DNA of 64,000 nucleotides, from positions 21,320 to 85,319 of the forward strand of contig JAYSSR010000062.1 in NCBI GenBank assembly GCA_043720395.1, written 5' to 3'. This DNA comes from JANOYY01 sp043720395 (GTDB lineage: Bacteria; Actinomycetota; Acidimicrobiia; Acidimicrobiales; JANYDT01). A program made the position numbers and the translations under genes. Shown piece after piece: positions 7,420 through 15,395 of the stretch. Each line of letters opens with the position of its first letter. Position 1 is the stretch's first letter. Below the pieces are notes generated by a model. It worked only from the letters and a program-made list of their open reading frames with translations, searched no databases and was not told the DNA's origin.

Positions 7420-9998
7420 GACGCCACCTCCGATCCGAGCGCGGTCTCAGCGGCCTCAGCGGCCTCAGCTGCCGTGTCGGTTCGGTGGGTTGCGGCGGCC
7501 TTGTCCCGACCGATCGTGATGCGGTCGACCGGGCAGCACGACTTCACATCGCAGAACAGACAGAACTTGTCGTTCCCCGGCTCGGTGACCGTCTCGTAGG
7601 TGAACATACCTTCGGCCATCCGTTCGAACCCTGCACCGAGCAGAGCCTTCGCTGGTTCCACGAGCTCTCCGACGTCGAGGTTGACGCGGCGCTTCGATCG
7701 GTTCGCGCTCAACGGATTCACGTAGACGCCACCCGCGTGGGTGATGTCGAACCCGCCACGATCGGCTTCCATCGCGGCGTAGATCGGCAGCTGGAGTTTG
7801 CGGCCATCGTCGAGCAGGTCATCGGAACCGGCCAGGCTGTGGAGGCTCTTCAGGCTGCCCGTCTTGAAATCGACGACCCGGAACGTGCCACCGCGTTTCT
7901 CGATCCGGTCGGCGCGTCCCTGCAACCGGACATCGCCGATGGGCGTGGCGAGGATCCACGGATCGGTGCGCGTCGGGCCGCTCTCCACGAGAACCGGCTC
8001 GAAACCATCCGCCTCGCGAACCTCACCGGCGAGGTAGTGCTGCAGCCGGGCCTCCAGCCAGCGGACCTGCGCGTCCCACCACGGGCCACGGCCCAGCCTT
8101 CCGTCAGCGCGCAGATCATCGACCGCGCGTTCCATGACCGTCGTGAGATGCGACGGGTCGAGTCCTTGCAGCCACGCCTTCCACATCGGACGCGTGGACG
8201 CTTCGATGCGAAGCAGCTCGTCGGTGAGCGTCTCCATGACCTTGTGGACGAACGTGCCGACGGAACGGGCATCCGGATCGGCCTCGTCCTCCGGACGATC
8301 GAGCGGTCGCGCACCGAGCACCTCGACGAGAAACACCCGCAGGCGACACTGGTGAAACGACTCCAGGCGGGTGACCGACCACACCGACCCGAGCGGCGTC
8401 CACCCCGACAGATCCGTCAGCCGACCATCCCATTGCGTCCACGCGTCACCGCGACGGGCACGGCTCGCCCTCAACGACCACCGCAACCCGTCTGCGCCGT
8501 TTACGAGGGGATGAGCGAGCAGGTCGCCGCCGGCTGACGTCGACGCGTGCAACTCGGCGAGGCACCGATCGCCATGGGTGAGCGGTTCGCAGACTGCAAC
8601 ACCGCCGATACCGCCGACCACCGCTGCGGTCCACGACGGAATCATCTGTACACCTACGATCGTCGACGGCCACGCATGCAGATCCTGCGCGGTGACCGGC
8701 ATGTCATGCCGGGCGGTGAGCGCCTCGAGAAGTTCAGGGAGCGGGGCGACCTCACGTTGTGACCGGGGACTCGACCGGGGGACCGTCACGGTCGCCGACC
8801 GGCCATTCACCAACGTCGCCAACGCTGCGCGACGCACGAGCCGAGCCGGTCCGTCGCGCCTCCCCGCTTCGTCGCTGGCACCGACAACGACGACCGCGTC
8901 GAACGAGCCCAGGCACAACGCCTCGGGGCTTCCGATCTGGACGCCTTCGCCCACCCGCCCGGTCCCGTCCATCGACCTGACGGCCAACGCCTGTTCGAAC
9001 CAGCGACGCCTGTCATACGCGCCCGCCCGTGTCGGTTCGAAGTCGGGCATGTCGGCCAGTACCCGCCGGACCTCATCGGCCGCCTCGCCCTGCGCATCGA
9101 CGAACCCGCCGAACACGCCGCGAGCGGTCGCAGAATCAGGCATCGGGAGGAACCGTGTCAGCCCTGCCGCAAGACCGTCGGCGGTCGCCGTGCCGATCGT
9201 GGCCGACAGATCAGCGACGAACCGTACCAGAGCCCCCGCCTTGTCCGCATCGCCCGGGGCATCGTGGTTGACGCAGCGGCCCACGAGCAGAGGCCAGTCA
9301 TGGGAATCGACCACGCCCCACCGGCGACTCACCCGCTCCCAGACCATCACCGGAGTCAGCCGCCCCGTGACGGGATCGACGAGCGGCACCGACGACCACA
9401 ACGCCGCGAGCGCACCGCGGTTCCAGTCCCTGCCCGACGCCTCGATCGCGCCGACGACGAACCGCGCCGCCGCAGACTGCAACAGCGGCCAGCCACTCGA
9501 CCGGTAGAACGGAATGCCAGAGCTCACCAGCGCGTCGAGGAGCATCGGCTCCGAACTCGACGCCGCAACCGCGACGGCCATCGACGACCACGCGACGCCA
9601 CGGCGTCGAGCCGCGAGCAGCGTCGACACCGCAACCCGGCACTCCACCGATGCGTCCGGACAACTCACGATGCGTGCGTCCGCCACATCCAACGCGCCTC
9701 CAACCGGTATGTGTACATACGAACCCGGTGCGACGGTGTCGATCACTTCGGCCGGCACCGGACCGACCACGATCAACACCTCGCCGGGCAACAGCGAGCC
9801 GGACAGCTGAGCGGGACCGACGACTCGCACATTCACCGTCGCCATCCGTCGCCCGAGCTCCAATCGAACACGTCGGACGCCGAGCGATGTGACGAGCACG
9901 ACCGGAGCGAACGGGTCACCCTGCTTGGCCGCAATGACGGCACCTTCCAGTTCGTGGAGTACGAGATCCGCGGGTGTCGTCGATGAGTCGTCAGACAT
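7416..9998 (-). CDS. addB: AddB-like PD-(D/E)XK exonuclease subunit
   Basis: An 860-residue protein. The N-terminal two thirds look like a degenerate, inactivated helicase, as in AddB: no Walker A is seen. The C-terminal third carries the RecB nuclease core (GRADRIEKRG, then VVDFKTG, then LPIYAAM) and a cysteine cluster: Cys551 in FHQCRLRVF and the group CLFCDVKSCC at about 811-820, the arrangement that binds an iron-sulfur cluster in AddB-type nucleases. Together with the overlapping addA-like gene it should form a double-strand-break resection helicase-nuclease that trims ends for RecA loading. It is the first gene of a three-gene minus-strand operon. Confidence 0.85.
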   Translation of the reverse strand: MSDDSSTTPADLVLHELEGAVIAAKQGDPFAPVVLVTSLGVRRVRLELGRRMATVNVRVVGPAQLSGSLLPGEVLIVVGPVPAEVIDTVAPGSYVHIPVGGALDVADARIVSCPDASVECRVAVSTLLAARRRGVAWSSMAVAVAASSSEPMLLDALVSSGIPFYRSSGWPLLQSAAARFVVGAIEASGRDWNRGALAALWSSVPLVDPVTGRLTPVMVWERVSRRWGVVDSHDWPLLVGRCVNHDAPGDADKAGALVRFVADLSATIGTATADGLAAGLTRFLPMPDSATARGVFGGFVDAQGEAADEVRRVLADMPDFEPTRAGAYDRRRWFEQALAVRSMDGTGRVGEGVQIGSPEALCLGSFDAVVVVGASDEAGRRDGPARLVRRAALATLVNGRSATVTVPRSSPRSQREVAPLPELLEALTARHDMPVTAQDLHAWPSTIVGVQMIPSWTAAVVGGIGGVAVCEPLTHGDRCLAELHASTSAGGDLLAHPLVNGADGLRWSLRASRARRGDAWTQWDGRLTDLSGWTPLGSVWSVTRLESFHQCRLRVFLVEVLGARPLDRPEDEADPDARSVGTFVHKVMETLTDELLRIEASTRPMWKAWLQGLDPSHLTTVMERAVDDLRADGRLGRGPWWDAQVRWLEARLQHYLAGEVREADGFEPVLVESGPTRTDPWILATPIGDVRLQGRADRIEKRGGTFRVVDFKTGSLKSLHSLAGSDDLLDDGRKLQLPIYAAMEADRGGFDITHAGGVYVNPLSANRSKRRVNLDVGELVEPAKALLGAGFERMAEGMFTYETVTEPGNDKFCLFCDVKSCCPVDRITIGRDKAAATHRTDTAAEAAEAAETALGSEVAS

Positions 9999-10129
9999 GG
10001 GAGAGGTCTAACCGATGGCAGGGAACGAAACGGTGACGTGCCCGAAGGGTTGCCGTTCCGTTCCCGGCCGTTCCGTTCCCAGCTGTTTCGTACAACGGTC
10101 TCGTTCCAACCCGCCGAAACGAGACGACC
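9999..10129. promoter_or_regulatory. divergent intergenic region with repeated CCGTTCCGTTCCC
   Basis: CCGTTCCGTTCCC occurs at 10053-10065 and again at 10068-10080, a 15-bp period, and a near-complementary GGGAACGAAACGG lies at 10021-10033. It lies between the divergent addB and the plus-strand gene at 10130, so it could be a shared control region. No clear -35/-10 pair was identified. Confidence 0.4.
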
Positions 10130-10672
10130 ATGAAGCCAGTACCCCCACCGACCGTTCACTCGGACGAACTGTTCGACACCGACGAACTCATCCACACCGA
10201 AGAACTCATCGACTCCGTCGCGTCGGTCTTCAGGTTCGGCGAGGCGCCCGGACCATCCCTGCGGGCCCTCACGTGGGCAGGTGCCATGCGCGAGATCGAG
10301 TCGATCCTGAGCTGGGTCATCACACATGAAGGCACCTACGTGACCTTCGACGTCCGCAGCCGCATCAGCCGGTACGTGCAAGTGCGCGGCACCGACGACG
10401 GCCGCGTCTTCATCGAGACGACCGGCGACCAGTTCACCGACGAGGAGCCATACGACGCCGGTGATCTCATCCACCTCGTCCGGCTCGGATGGCTGCCCGA
10501 AGCGCTCCGCGACGACACGCCCAACTGGTGGCGAGAAGCAGACCCCCGCTGGTTCTACGCGCAGCCGATGATGGCCGAAGTTCTCGTCCGCACCCTCATC
10601 GACACCCACCGCGCGACCGGGCCGTCCGACATCGAAGTCACCCACGGCATCTTCGACGACGATCTGCCGTGA
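10130..10672 (+). CDS. TY-Chap-like hypothetical protein
   Basis: A 180-residue acidic, soluble protein. The stretch YVQVRGTDDGRVFIE followed by LIHLVRLGWLPE and NWWREADP resembles the actinobacterial TY-Chap (type III secretion/YbjN chaperone-like) domain, where a small alpha/beta fold precedes a conserved GW-P segment. The first ~25 residues hold a repeated acidic DELFDTDELIHTEEL pattern that may be disordered. It sits between the AddAB-like operon and two WYL regulators, but its start is 73 bp before the first WYL gene and no functional link is proven. Confidence 0.6.
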   Translation: MKPVPPPTVHSDELFDTDELIHTEELIDSVASVFRFGEAPGPSLRALTWAGAMREIESILSWVITHEGTYVTFDVRSRISRYVQVRGTDDGRVFIETTGDQFTDEEPYDAGDLIHLVRLGWLPEALRDDTPNWWREADPRWFYAQPMMAEVLVRTLIDTHRATGPSDIEVTHGIFDDDLP

Positions 10673-10744
10673 ACGCCGACCCGCTTTCCAAGCCGCAGTC
10701 CAGCGACGAGGACAGCGGGCGACCTTCCGGTAGCGTCTCGGAAC

Positions 10745-11689
10745 GTGATCGATGGCGGCACCGACAACCTCCTCGACGGCACGGACGCAACCGTGCCGAC
10801 CGACGTCGGGGTCGAGCGGCTGCTGCGGTTGCTGTGGCTCTTCCGACACCGCGACCGCATTCGTACGAACGCCGACGTCGAGGAATGCGGCTATCCGGAG
10901 ATGCAGGCGGAGGGCTCGACGGGTCGGCGGAACTTCTTCAACGACCGCGAGCGGCTCAAGGCACTTGGCGTGACCGTTGAACCACTCGGCGACCACTCGG
11001 GATGGGCCGTGACCGGCGAACCCGAGGATGTGACGCTGATCCTCACGCCCGACGAACGCGAAGCCATAACCGAAGCCCGTCTGCTGGTGGCTGACCCCGA
11101 CGTGCCGGATCAGCGTGCACCGAAGGACAGTGCGGCCGTCGTCAATCATGCCGCCGTTCCCGCCGCCGTACCGATGCTCCTCGCCGCGATCAGCGATCGA
11201 CACCCCGTCCGATTCCGCTACGGCGACAAGGACCGGTTCGTCGACGCCTGCCGCGTGGTCGTCACGCACACGGATCGCTGGTACCTCCTCGCTCTGGACC
11301 GCACCGCCGGCCGGGCCCTTCGCGAGCGGACCTACCGGATCGACCGCATCGTCGGGCTCGCAATCGACCGCACCCAAGCAGCCAGCGCCCCGGACGCGAA
11401 CGCGAGTTGGCCGCTGCATCCCGTCGCCTGGGGAACACAACGGCCCATCAACGCCACCGTCAGGTTCCCGCACGCTCCCCTGCCCGAATGGCTCGCCATG
11501 CTGGGCGGCGCGCTGACCACCACGGCCAACGACGACGGATGCGTCGAAGCCACGTTTGCAACGTCCAACACGACAGCATTCGTCCGCCGGGCACTTGCGA
11601 CGGGCGCGCAGATTGCCGCTCCCGCGTCGCTGGTCGAACTGGCGCGCTCGACCCTGGAGGCTCATATGCACGCATACGGTTCGGCCTGA
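10745..11689 (+). CDS. WYL-domain regulator, PafB-like
   Basis: A 314-residue protein starting at GTG. An N-terminal winged-helix region (RLLRLLWLFRHRDRIRTNADV, split) is followed by the WYL domain: VRFRYGDKDR, then DRWYLLALDR, then RTYRIDRI at about residues 155-205. WYL domains bind nucleic acid or nucleotide ligands and control DNA-damage or defence genes; in mycobacteria the PafB-PafC pair activates the LexA-independent damage response. The next gene overlaps in TGATG and encodes a second WYL protein, so the two probably form a heterodimer. Control of the nearby AddAB-like genes is a reasonable guess only. Confidence 0.8.
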   Translation: MIDGGTDNLLDGTDATVPTDVGVERLLRLLWLFRHRDRIRTNADVEECGYPEMQAEGSTGRRNFFNDRERLKALGVTVEPLGDHSGWAVTGEPEDVTLILTPDEREAITEARLLVADPDVPDQRAPKDSAAVVNHAAVPAAVPMLLAAISDRHPVRFRYGDKDRFVDACRVVVTHTDRWYLLALDRTAGRALRERTYRIDRIVGLAIDRTQAASAPDANASWPLHPVAWGTQRPINATVRFPHAPLPEWLAMLGGALTTTANDDGCVEATFATSNTTAFVRRALATGAQIAAPASLVELARSTLEAHMHAYGSA

Positions 11690-12645
11690 TGGCCCGCCCC
11701 TCCAACCAGGACCACGTGGCAAGAACCCTACGCGCGCTTTCGATCCTGCGGAGCGAACCCGGATGGCACCACGTCACACGACTCGCGGAGGTCGTCGGCG
11801 CGAAACCCGACCGGCTCAGCGCCGATCTCCGGCGCTGCTGCTACGCGGCCGACGACTGGCACCTCCCGCTCCTCTTCGGTTCCGACATCGAACCCGAACA
11901 TCTCGACGGTGACGCCGTCGTGCAACTTGCACCGGACGTGCCGCTCACCCTCCCGCTCCCCTCCTCACGAGTCGATGTCATCCGCCTCGCCCTGCTCGCC
12001 GGCTCAGCCGCCCGCCGCGAACCCGACCATCAGAGCGCGACCGTGCTGCGAGCACTCGAACAGCGGTTGAACACCATCCTGGACGCGGACAACGTCGATG
12101 TCCGCGATCAGGAACCGGCCTTGGCCGCGTCGTTCCGCTCAGCCATTCGGCGCGTCCGACAAGTCCGATTCAGCTACCGGTCGATCAGCGACGAGGAGCC
12201 CGCAACACGAACCGTCGTCCCGATCGGCGTTCACCGACAGGGCAGGTGGTGGCTCCTCTCCGCTCTCCCGGCCGATCTGCCAACCGAGCGCACCGACCCG
12301 ACGTCGTACCGGCTCGACAGAATCATCGGCGAAGTCGAAGACGCCGGACCCGCCACCGGCGAGAAGCGACGCGATGGCCCGCCCGCACCACACATCGACA
12401 GCACCCAACGGTCAGCGGTTCAACTGCGCCTCCACGAGAACGACCTCTGGGCCGTCGACGACCTTTCGCCGTCGGCAATCGAGCAACTGCATGATGAGCT
12501 CGTCCATGTGAGGATCAGCCTCTACCCACCTGTCGCCGAGCGACTCTCACGGGTGCTCTTCCTGACCGACCCCGCCACCACATCGGTTGTTGACGGCGGG
12601 CAGTTCCTCGACGTTCACCGGAGACGTGTCACGGAAGGTCGCTGA
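11689..12645 (+). CDS. WYL-domain regulator, PafC-like
   Basis: A 318-residue partner of the preceding gene, the ATG sharing one base with its stop codon. The N-terminal HTH (HVARTLRALSILRSEPGW, HVTRLAEVVGAKPDRLSADL) is followed by VRFSYRSISDEEP, RQGRWWLLSALP and SYRLDRIIGEV, the WYL core at about residues 160-215. The degenerate W-W-L in place of W-Y-L is common in PafC partners. Downstream the operon ends in a region carrying a dispersed palindromic repeat. Confidence 0.78.
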   Translation: MARPSNQDHVARTLRALSILRSEPGWHHVTRLAEVVGAKPDRLSADLRRCCYAADDWHLPLLFGSDIEPEHLDGDAVVQLAPDVPLTLPLPSSRVDVIRLALLAGSAARREPDHQSATVLRALEQRLNTILDADNVDVRDQEPALAASFRSAIRRVRQVRFSYRSISDEEPATRTVVPIGVHRQGRWWLLSALPADLPTERTDPTSYRLDRIIGEVEDAGPATGEKRRDGPPAPHIDSTQRSAVQLRLHENDLWAVDDLSPSAIEQLHDELVHVRISLYPPVAERLSRVLFLTDPATTSVVDGGQFLDVHRRRVTEGR

Positions 12646-12796
12646 AGCGAACTCCAGCCGCGAACGTCGCAATGCCGATTTCGGATACCTGCGTACCCGT
12701 CGGCTGAGACCCAGGCGTCGGGCGTCCACGTTCGCCGGGTCGGCGACCGGCGCCGAAGACTGATCCGTCTGCTGCATTTCGCGGGTGACCGTGACG
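12646..12796. other. intergenic, nothing recognised
   Basis: No ORF with homology and no RNA fold that I can support between the second WYL gene and the palindromic repeat. Confidence 0.4.
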
Positions 12797-12855
12797 GCAC
12801 AGCGCCACAATGCGGCTACGGCGTGACGCTGTGCGGACAAGGTGGCGCTGTGCAC
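12797..12855. repeat. dispersed palindromic repeat, copy 1
   Basis: About 59 bp with end arms CACAGCGCCACA and GTGGCGCTGTGC and an internal near-palindrome. The same element occurs in inverted orientation at 40506-40566, matching over most of its length. Both copies lie between genes. It resembles a REP/MITE-like non-coding repeat. Confidence 0.7.
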
Positions 12856-12926
12856 GCAAACGCGACGCGACGCGACGTCACGTCGGAACCAGTCGAACGG
12901 CAGTAGGACACATGGCGAGCCCGGGT

Positions 12927-12940
12927 CCCCGGGCCCGGGG
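12927..12940 (-). terminator. GC-only hairpin after the DUF1232 gene
   Basis: CCCCGGGCCCGGGG is a perfect 14-bp palindrome right after the stop of the minus-strand gene at 12942. No T-tract follows, as is frequent in high-GC actinobacteria. Terminator function is tentative. Confidence 0.35.
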
Positions 12941-12941
12941 G

Positions 12942-13331
12942 TCAGCGGGGGTCGTCGCGGCCGATGAGGCGACGGAGCAGGCCGGGATCAGCGGGCCACG
13001 CGTCGTACAGCGTCTCCGGCGGGATCTGGCGCGCCGCGTAGCGAAAGGCCAAGGCGACGACCACGATGTCATCCAGCGCACCAATGATCGGCAGGAACTC
13101 CGGGATGAGGTCGATGGGCGAGATGAGCCACACGCCCGCGATCGCGACGGCGATCTTCGCCCGCCGCGGGACGAGTGGATTGGATCGCAGGGCGCGGATC
13201 GTCGTGACGCACGCGGGAAGGAATCCGGCGAGATCCTTGAGGATGCCAGGCGGAAGTCGTGCCGCAAGCACGATCAGCAACACCCACGACGCCACGAGGC
13301 AGCCGACCCCGATGATCAGCACGCGTATCAT
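12942..13331 (-). CDS. YkvA/DUF1232 family membrane protein
   Basis: A 129-residue protein with an N-terminal transmembrane helix (residues ~2-24), a short soluble region, and the DUF1232 signature WLISPIDLIPEFLPIIGALDD at about 77-98, which contains the second hydrophobic segment. The family is small, membrane-associated and of unknown biochemical role. The gene stands between two unrelated units, with the kinase gene at 13368 upstream on the same strand 36 bp away, so co-transcription is possible. Confidence 0.85.
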   Translation of the reverse strand: MIRVLIIGVGCLVASWVLLIVLAARLPPGILKDLAGFLPACVTTIRALRSNPLVPRRAKIAVAIAGVWLISPIDLIPEFLPIIGALDDIVVVALAFRYAARQIPPETLYDAWPADPGLLRRLIGRDDPR

Positions 13332-13367
13332 TTGCTATCTCGGCCCGCATGGTACGGCGGTTGTGTA

Positions 13368-14393
13368 TCAGATCGGGTCACGGATCAGCTTCACCTCGAC
13401 GCCAGTCAGCCCGAGGAGCCGTCGCGTCATCATCGGTGCGGCCGTGTTGAAGGGATGGTTCGGCCCGATCGGTGATCCCGGCGTGACCCGTGCGTGTGCC
13501 AACTCAGCGAGACAGCGGGCGTACTGGAGCGCCTCCCACCAGGCGAGCGACGCGTCGTCGAGCGGACCCTGCCCACGGCACGCCGCCACGAAGGTGTCGG
13601 CGAGGTGATTCGTGACGCAGGCGATCACCGGTGCGATCAATCGCGGCACACCGATGGGCGCGCATCGCAGGAGCGCGGCGGTGAAGCCGACGTCCATCTC
13701 CGGCGCGGCGATCGTGGCACCGGTCCAGTCGAGCACGGTCATCGCGCCGCCGGCGTCGACGAGCAGGTTGAACGGGTGCAGGTCGCTGTGGCACAGAACC
13801 TTGCGTCCCAACGGTGCGGGGTTGCTCTCGAACCAGCGAGTGAGTTCGTCGAAGCCCGGCGATCCCGTCGTTGCCGCCCGCTGAACCGACGCGAGGTACG
13901 GCGCATCGCCCCGCTCAGACTCAAGCCCGGCGTCGTTGAGCAGAGCGCCGAGTGGCGTCGGATCAAGGACGTGGAGGCGACCCGCTGCGTCGGCAAGCAG
14001 TTCCGGAACCGAGCGGAGGATGCGACGCAAACCAAGCAGCGCCGAACCGAGGCTCAGATCGGAGAGCGGTGATCGACCCACGATTCGGGGCATGACCATG
14101 AACGCCGCCCCGAGACCCTCCACTGTCCCCGAGTGCAGCACGGGAGCGACCGGGTAGCCGCGTTCGGCCAGCCATCCCTGCACGACGATCTCGCGGTGAC
14201 CCGCCGTCGCGTCGGGCATCATGCGCAGCACCAGCGGGCCGGCGAATCGCTCCGGAGGTCGCTCGAGCTCGAAGCCGAAGATCTGGGCCCAGAACCCGCC
14301 GGTCATCCGCACCGGTGGCGTTCGGAACGTGACCGGGACACCGCCGACCCGAGACAACTCGCCGAGAAGCGCGTTTTCGATATCTGCTGTCAT
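13368..14393 (-). CDS. APH-fold phosphotransferase (MerR-linked)
   Basis: A 341-residue aminoglycoside-phosphotransferase-fold kinase. The catalytic loop CHSDLHPFN lies near residue 200 (catalytic Asp in HSD, metal-binding Asn) and the metal-binding LDWTGA about 20 residues later. Related proteins phosphorylate antibiotics, sugars or other small molecules; the substrate here is unknown. The ATG at 14393 is chosen over an upstream frame extension because a promoter TTGACA (14427-14432)-N18-TTTACT (14403-14408) points straight at it, giving an almost leaderless mRNA. It is divergent from a MerR regulator over a perfect palindrome, so expression is probably ligand-controlled. Confidence 0.8.
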   Translation of the reverse strand: MTADIENALLGELSRVGGVPVTFRTPPVRMTGGFWAQIFGFELERPPERFAGPLVLRMMPDATAGHREIVVQGWLAERGYPVAPVLHSGTVEGLGAAFMVMPRIVGRSPLSDLSLGSALLGLRRILRSVPELLADAAGRLHVLDPTPLGALLNDAGLESERGDAPYLASVQRAATTGSPGFDELTRWFESNPAPLGRKVLCHSDLHPFNLLVDAGGAMTVLDWTGATIAAPEMDVGFTAALLRCAPIGVPRLIAPVIACVTNHLADTFVAACRGQGPLDDASLAWWEALQYARCLAELAHARVTPGSPIGPNHPFNTAAPMMTRRLLGLTGVEVKLIRDPI

Positions 14394-14394
14394 A

Positions 14395-14420
14395 ACTGTT
14401 GCAGTAAACACTGCAACAGT
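14395..14420. promoter_or_regulatory. perfect palindrome, probable MerR operator
   Basis: ACTGTTGCAG and CTGCAACAGT are perfect 10-bp arms around a 6-bp AT-rich spacer. The inferred -10 of the phosphotransferase gene (TTTACT on the minus strand, 14403-14408) is inside it and the 18-bp spacer to TTGACA is longer than 17, which is typical of MerR-regulated promoters. Confidence 0.75.
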
Positions 14421-14451
14421 AAAGGTTGTCAATATCCAGTACGATGTCGCT

Positions 14452-15174
14452 GTGGACGAGACCTTCACGATCGACGAACTTGCGGCCCGAACCGGCGTGG
14501 CGTCCCGCACGATTCGCCAGTACCAAACGGCGGGGCTCGTGTCGCCACCGGAACGCAGGGGCCGCGTCGGGATCTACGGGCTTGAGCACGTCGAGCGCCT
14601 CGCAGCAATCGCTCGCCTGCAGGCGCGCGGCTACTCCTTGGCCGGAATGCGTGACCTGTTCAACTCGTGGGAACGCGGACGGCCGCTCACCCAGATCATC
14701 GGCGGACCAACGACCCAACCGGACGTCCCCGTCGACGAATCACCGCTGCTCGTCAACGAAGCAAAGCTCCTGGTGATGCTCCCTGCATTGACGACAGCGA
14801 AGCGCCGCAGCGCCGCGATCCGCGCCGGACTCATTATGCGGGCCACGGGCAACACACCGGGCGGATGGATTGTGCCCTCGCCGTCGGCGATCGCGATCGT
14901 GGCCGACCTCATCGACGCCGGCATCTCCCCCGCCCGCGCGATCGCGATGCACACCGACCTGCACGATGCACTCGAACAGGTCGGTCAGCGCATCGCCGAA
15001 ACCCTCGCCTCGATCAAGTCGACACCACGCCGAGTCGATCTGCTCCGACGCAACCGGGCAACACTCGGCCACTCGGCGGCCACCACGCTCATCCGAGCGA
15101 TCGGCCGAGCAGTCCCCGAATCCGACGCTGCCCAGGTCCGGGTCGGTGCCGTCCGCGACTCGCGGTCCGCCTGA
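14452..15174 (+). CDS. MerR-family transcriptional regulator
   Basis: A 240-residue protein from GTG: FTIDELAARTGVASRTIRQYQTAGLV is the MerR winged HTH (residues ~5-28), followed by GRVGIYGLEHVERLAAIARLQARGYSLAGM, the usual helix leading to the dimerisation coil. The ~150-residue C-terminal domain has no Cys metal-site pattern, so an organic ligand is more likely. It lies divergent from the phosphotransferase gene, with the perfect palindrome between them, and presumably regulates that gene and itself. Confidence 0.85.
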   Translation: MDETFTIDELAARTGVASRTIRQYQTAGLVSPPERRGRVGIYGLEHVERLAAIARLQARGYSLAGMRDLFNSWERGRPLTQIIGGPTTQPDVPVDESPLLVNEAKLLVMLPALTTAKRRSAAIRAGLIMRATGNTPGGWIVPSPSAIAIVADLIDAGISPARAIAMHTDLHDALEQVGQRIAETLASIKSTPRRVDLLRRNRATLGHSAATTLIRAIGRAVPESDAAQVRVGAVRDSRSA

Positions 15175-15212
15175 TTCTGCTGAACGTTGTCGTCCGCAAA
15201 CGAACACATTTC

Positions 15213-15324
15213 GGCCGCGGACTCGGGCGAAATGTTGCGCCCAACACAACAACGGTGCGCGTCGTTCCGGTCCCGGCCGCGGACTCGGGCGAAATGTTGC
15301 GCCCAACACAACAACGGTGCGCGT
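15213..15324. repeat. two exact 50-bp direct repeats, period 62
   Basis: Copies at 15213-15262 and 15275-15324 are identical (beginning GGCCGCGGACTCGGGCGAAA and ending GGTGCGCGT) and separated by 12 bp. They lie between convergent genes and carry no ORF. Recent tandem duplication or a protein-binding array are both possible. Confidence 0.8.
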
Positions 15325-15330
15325 TGACTG

Positions 15331-15363
15331 GTGCCGATCCCTTCCGTCGGAAGAGATCGGCAC
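15331..15363. terminator. bidirectional-type hairpin between convergent genes
   Basis: GTGCCGATC pairs with GATCGGCAC, and an inner CTTCC pairs with GGAAG around GTC, giving a 14-bp interrupted stem. It lies between the 3' ends of the MerR gene and the secreted-protein gene. There is no T-tract on either side. Confidence 0.55.
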
Positions 15364-15395
15364 ACGTGGCTACAACGACAAGGGAAGCGGGTTGA

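Noticed and set aside
5320..7599. 759-codon plus-strand ORF
   Set aside because: It is the antisense shadow of the helicase gene; it has no motif and its composition is that of a GC-rich complementary frame.
10015..10329. plus-strand ORF overlapping the TY-Chap-like gene
   Set aside because: No homology; covers the repeated CCGTTCCGTTCCC boxes and runs in a different frame over the real gene.
15213..15324. possible CRISPR array
   Set aside because: Only two units, 12-bp spacer, no cas genes.
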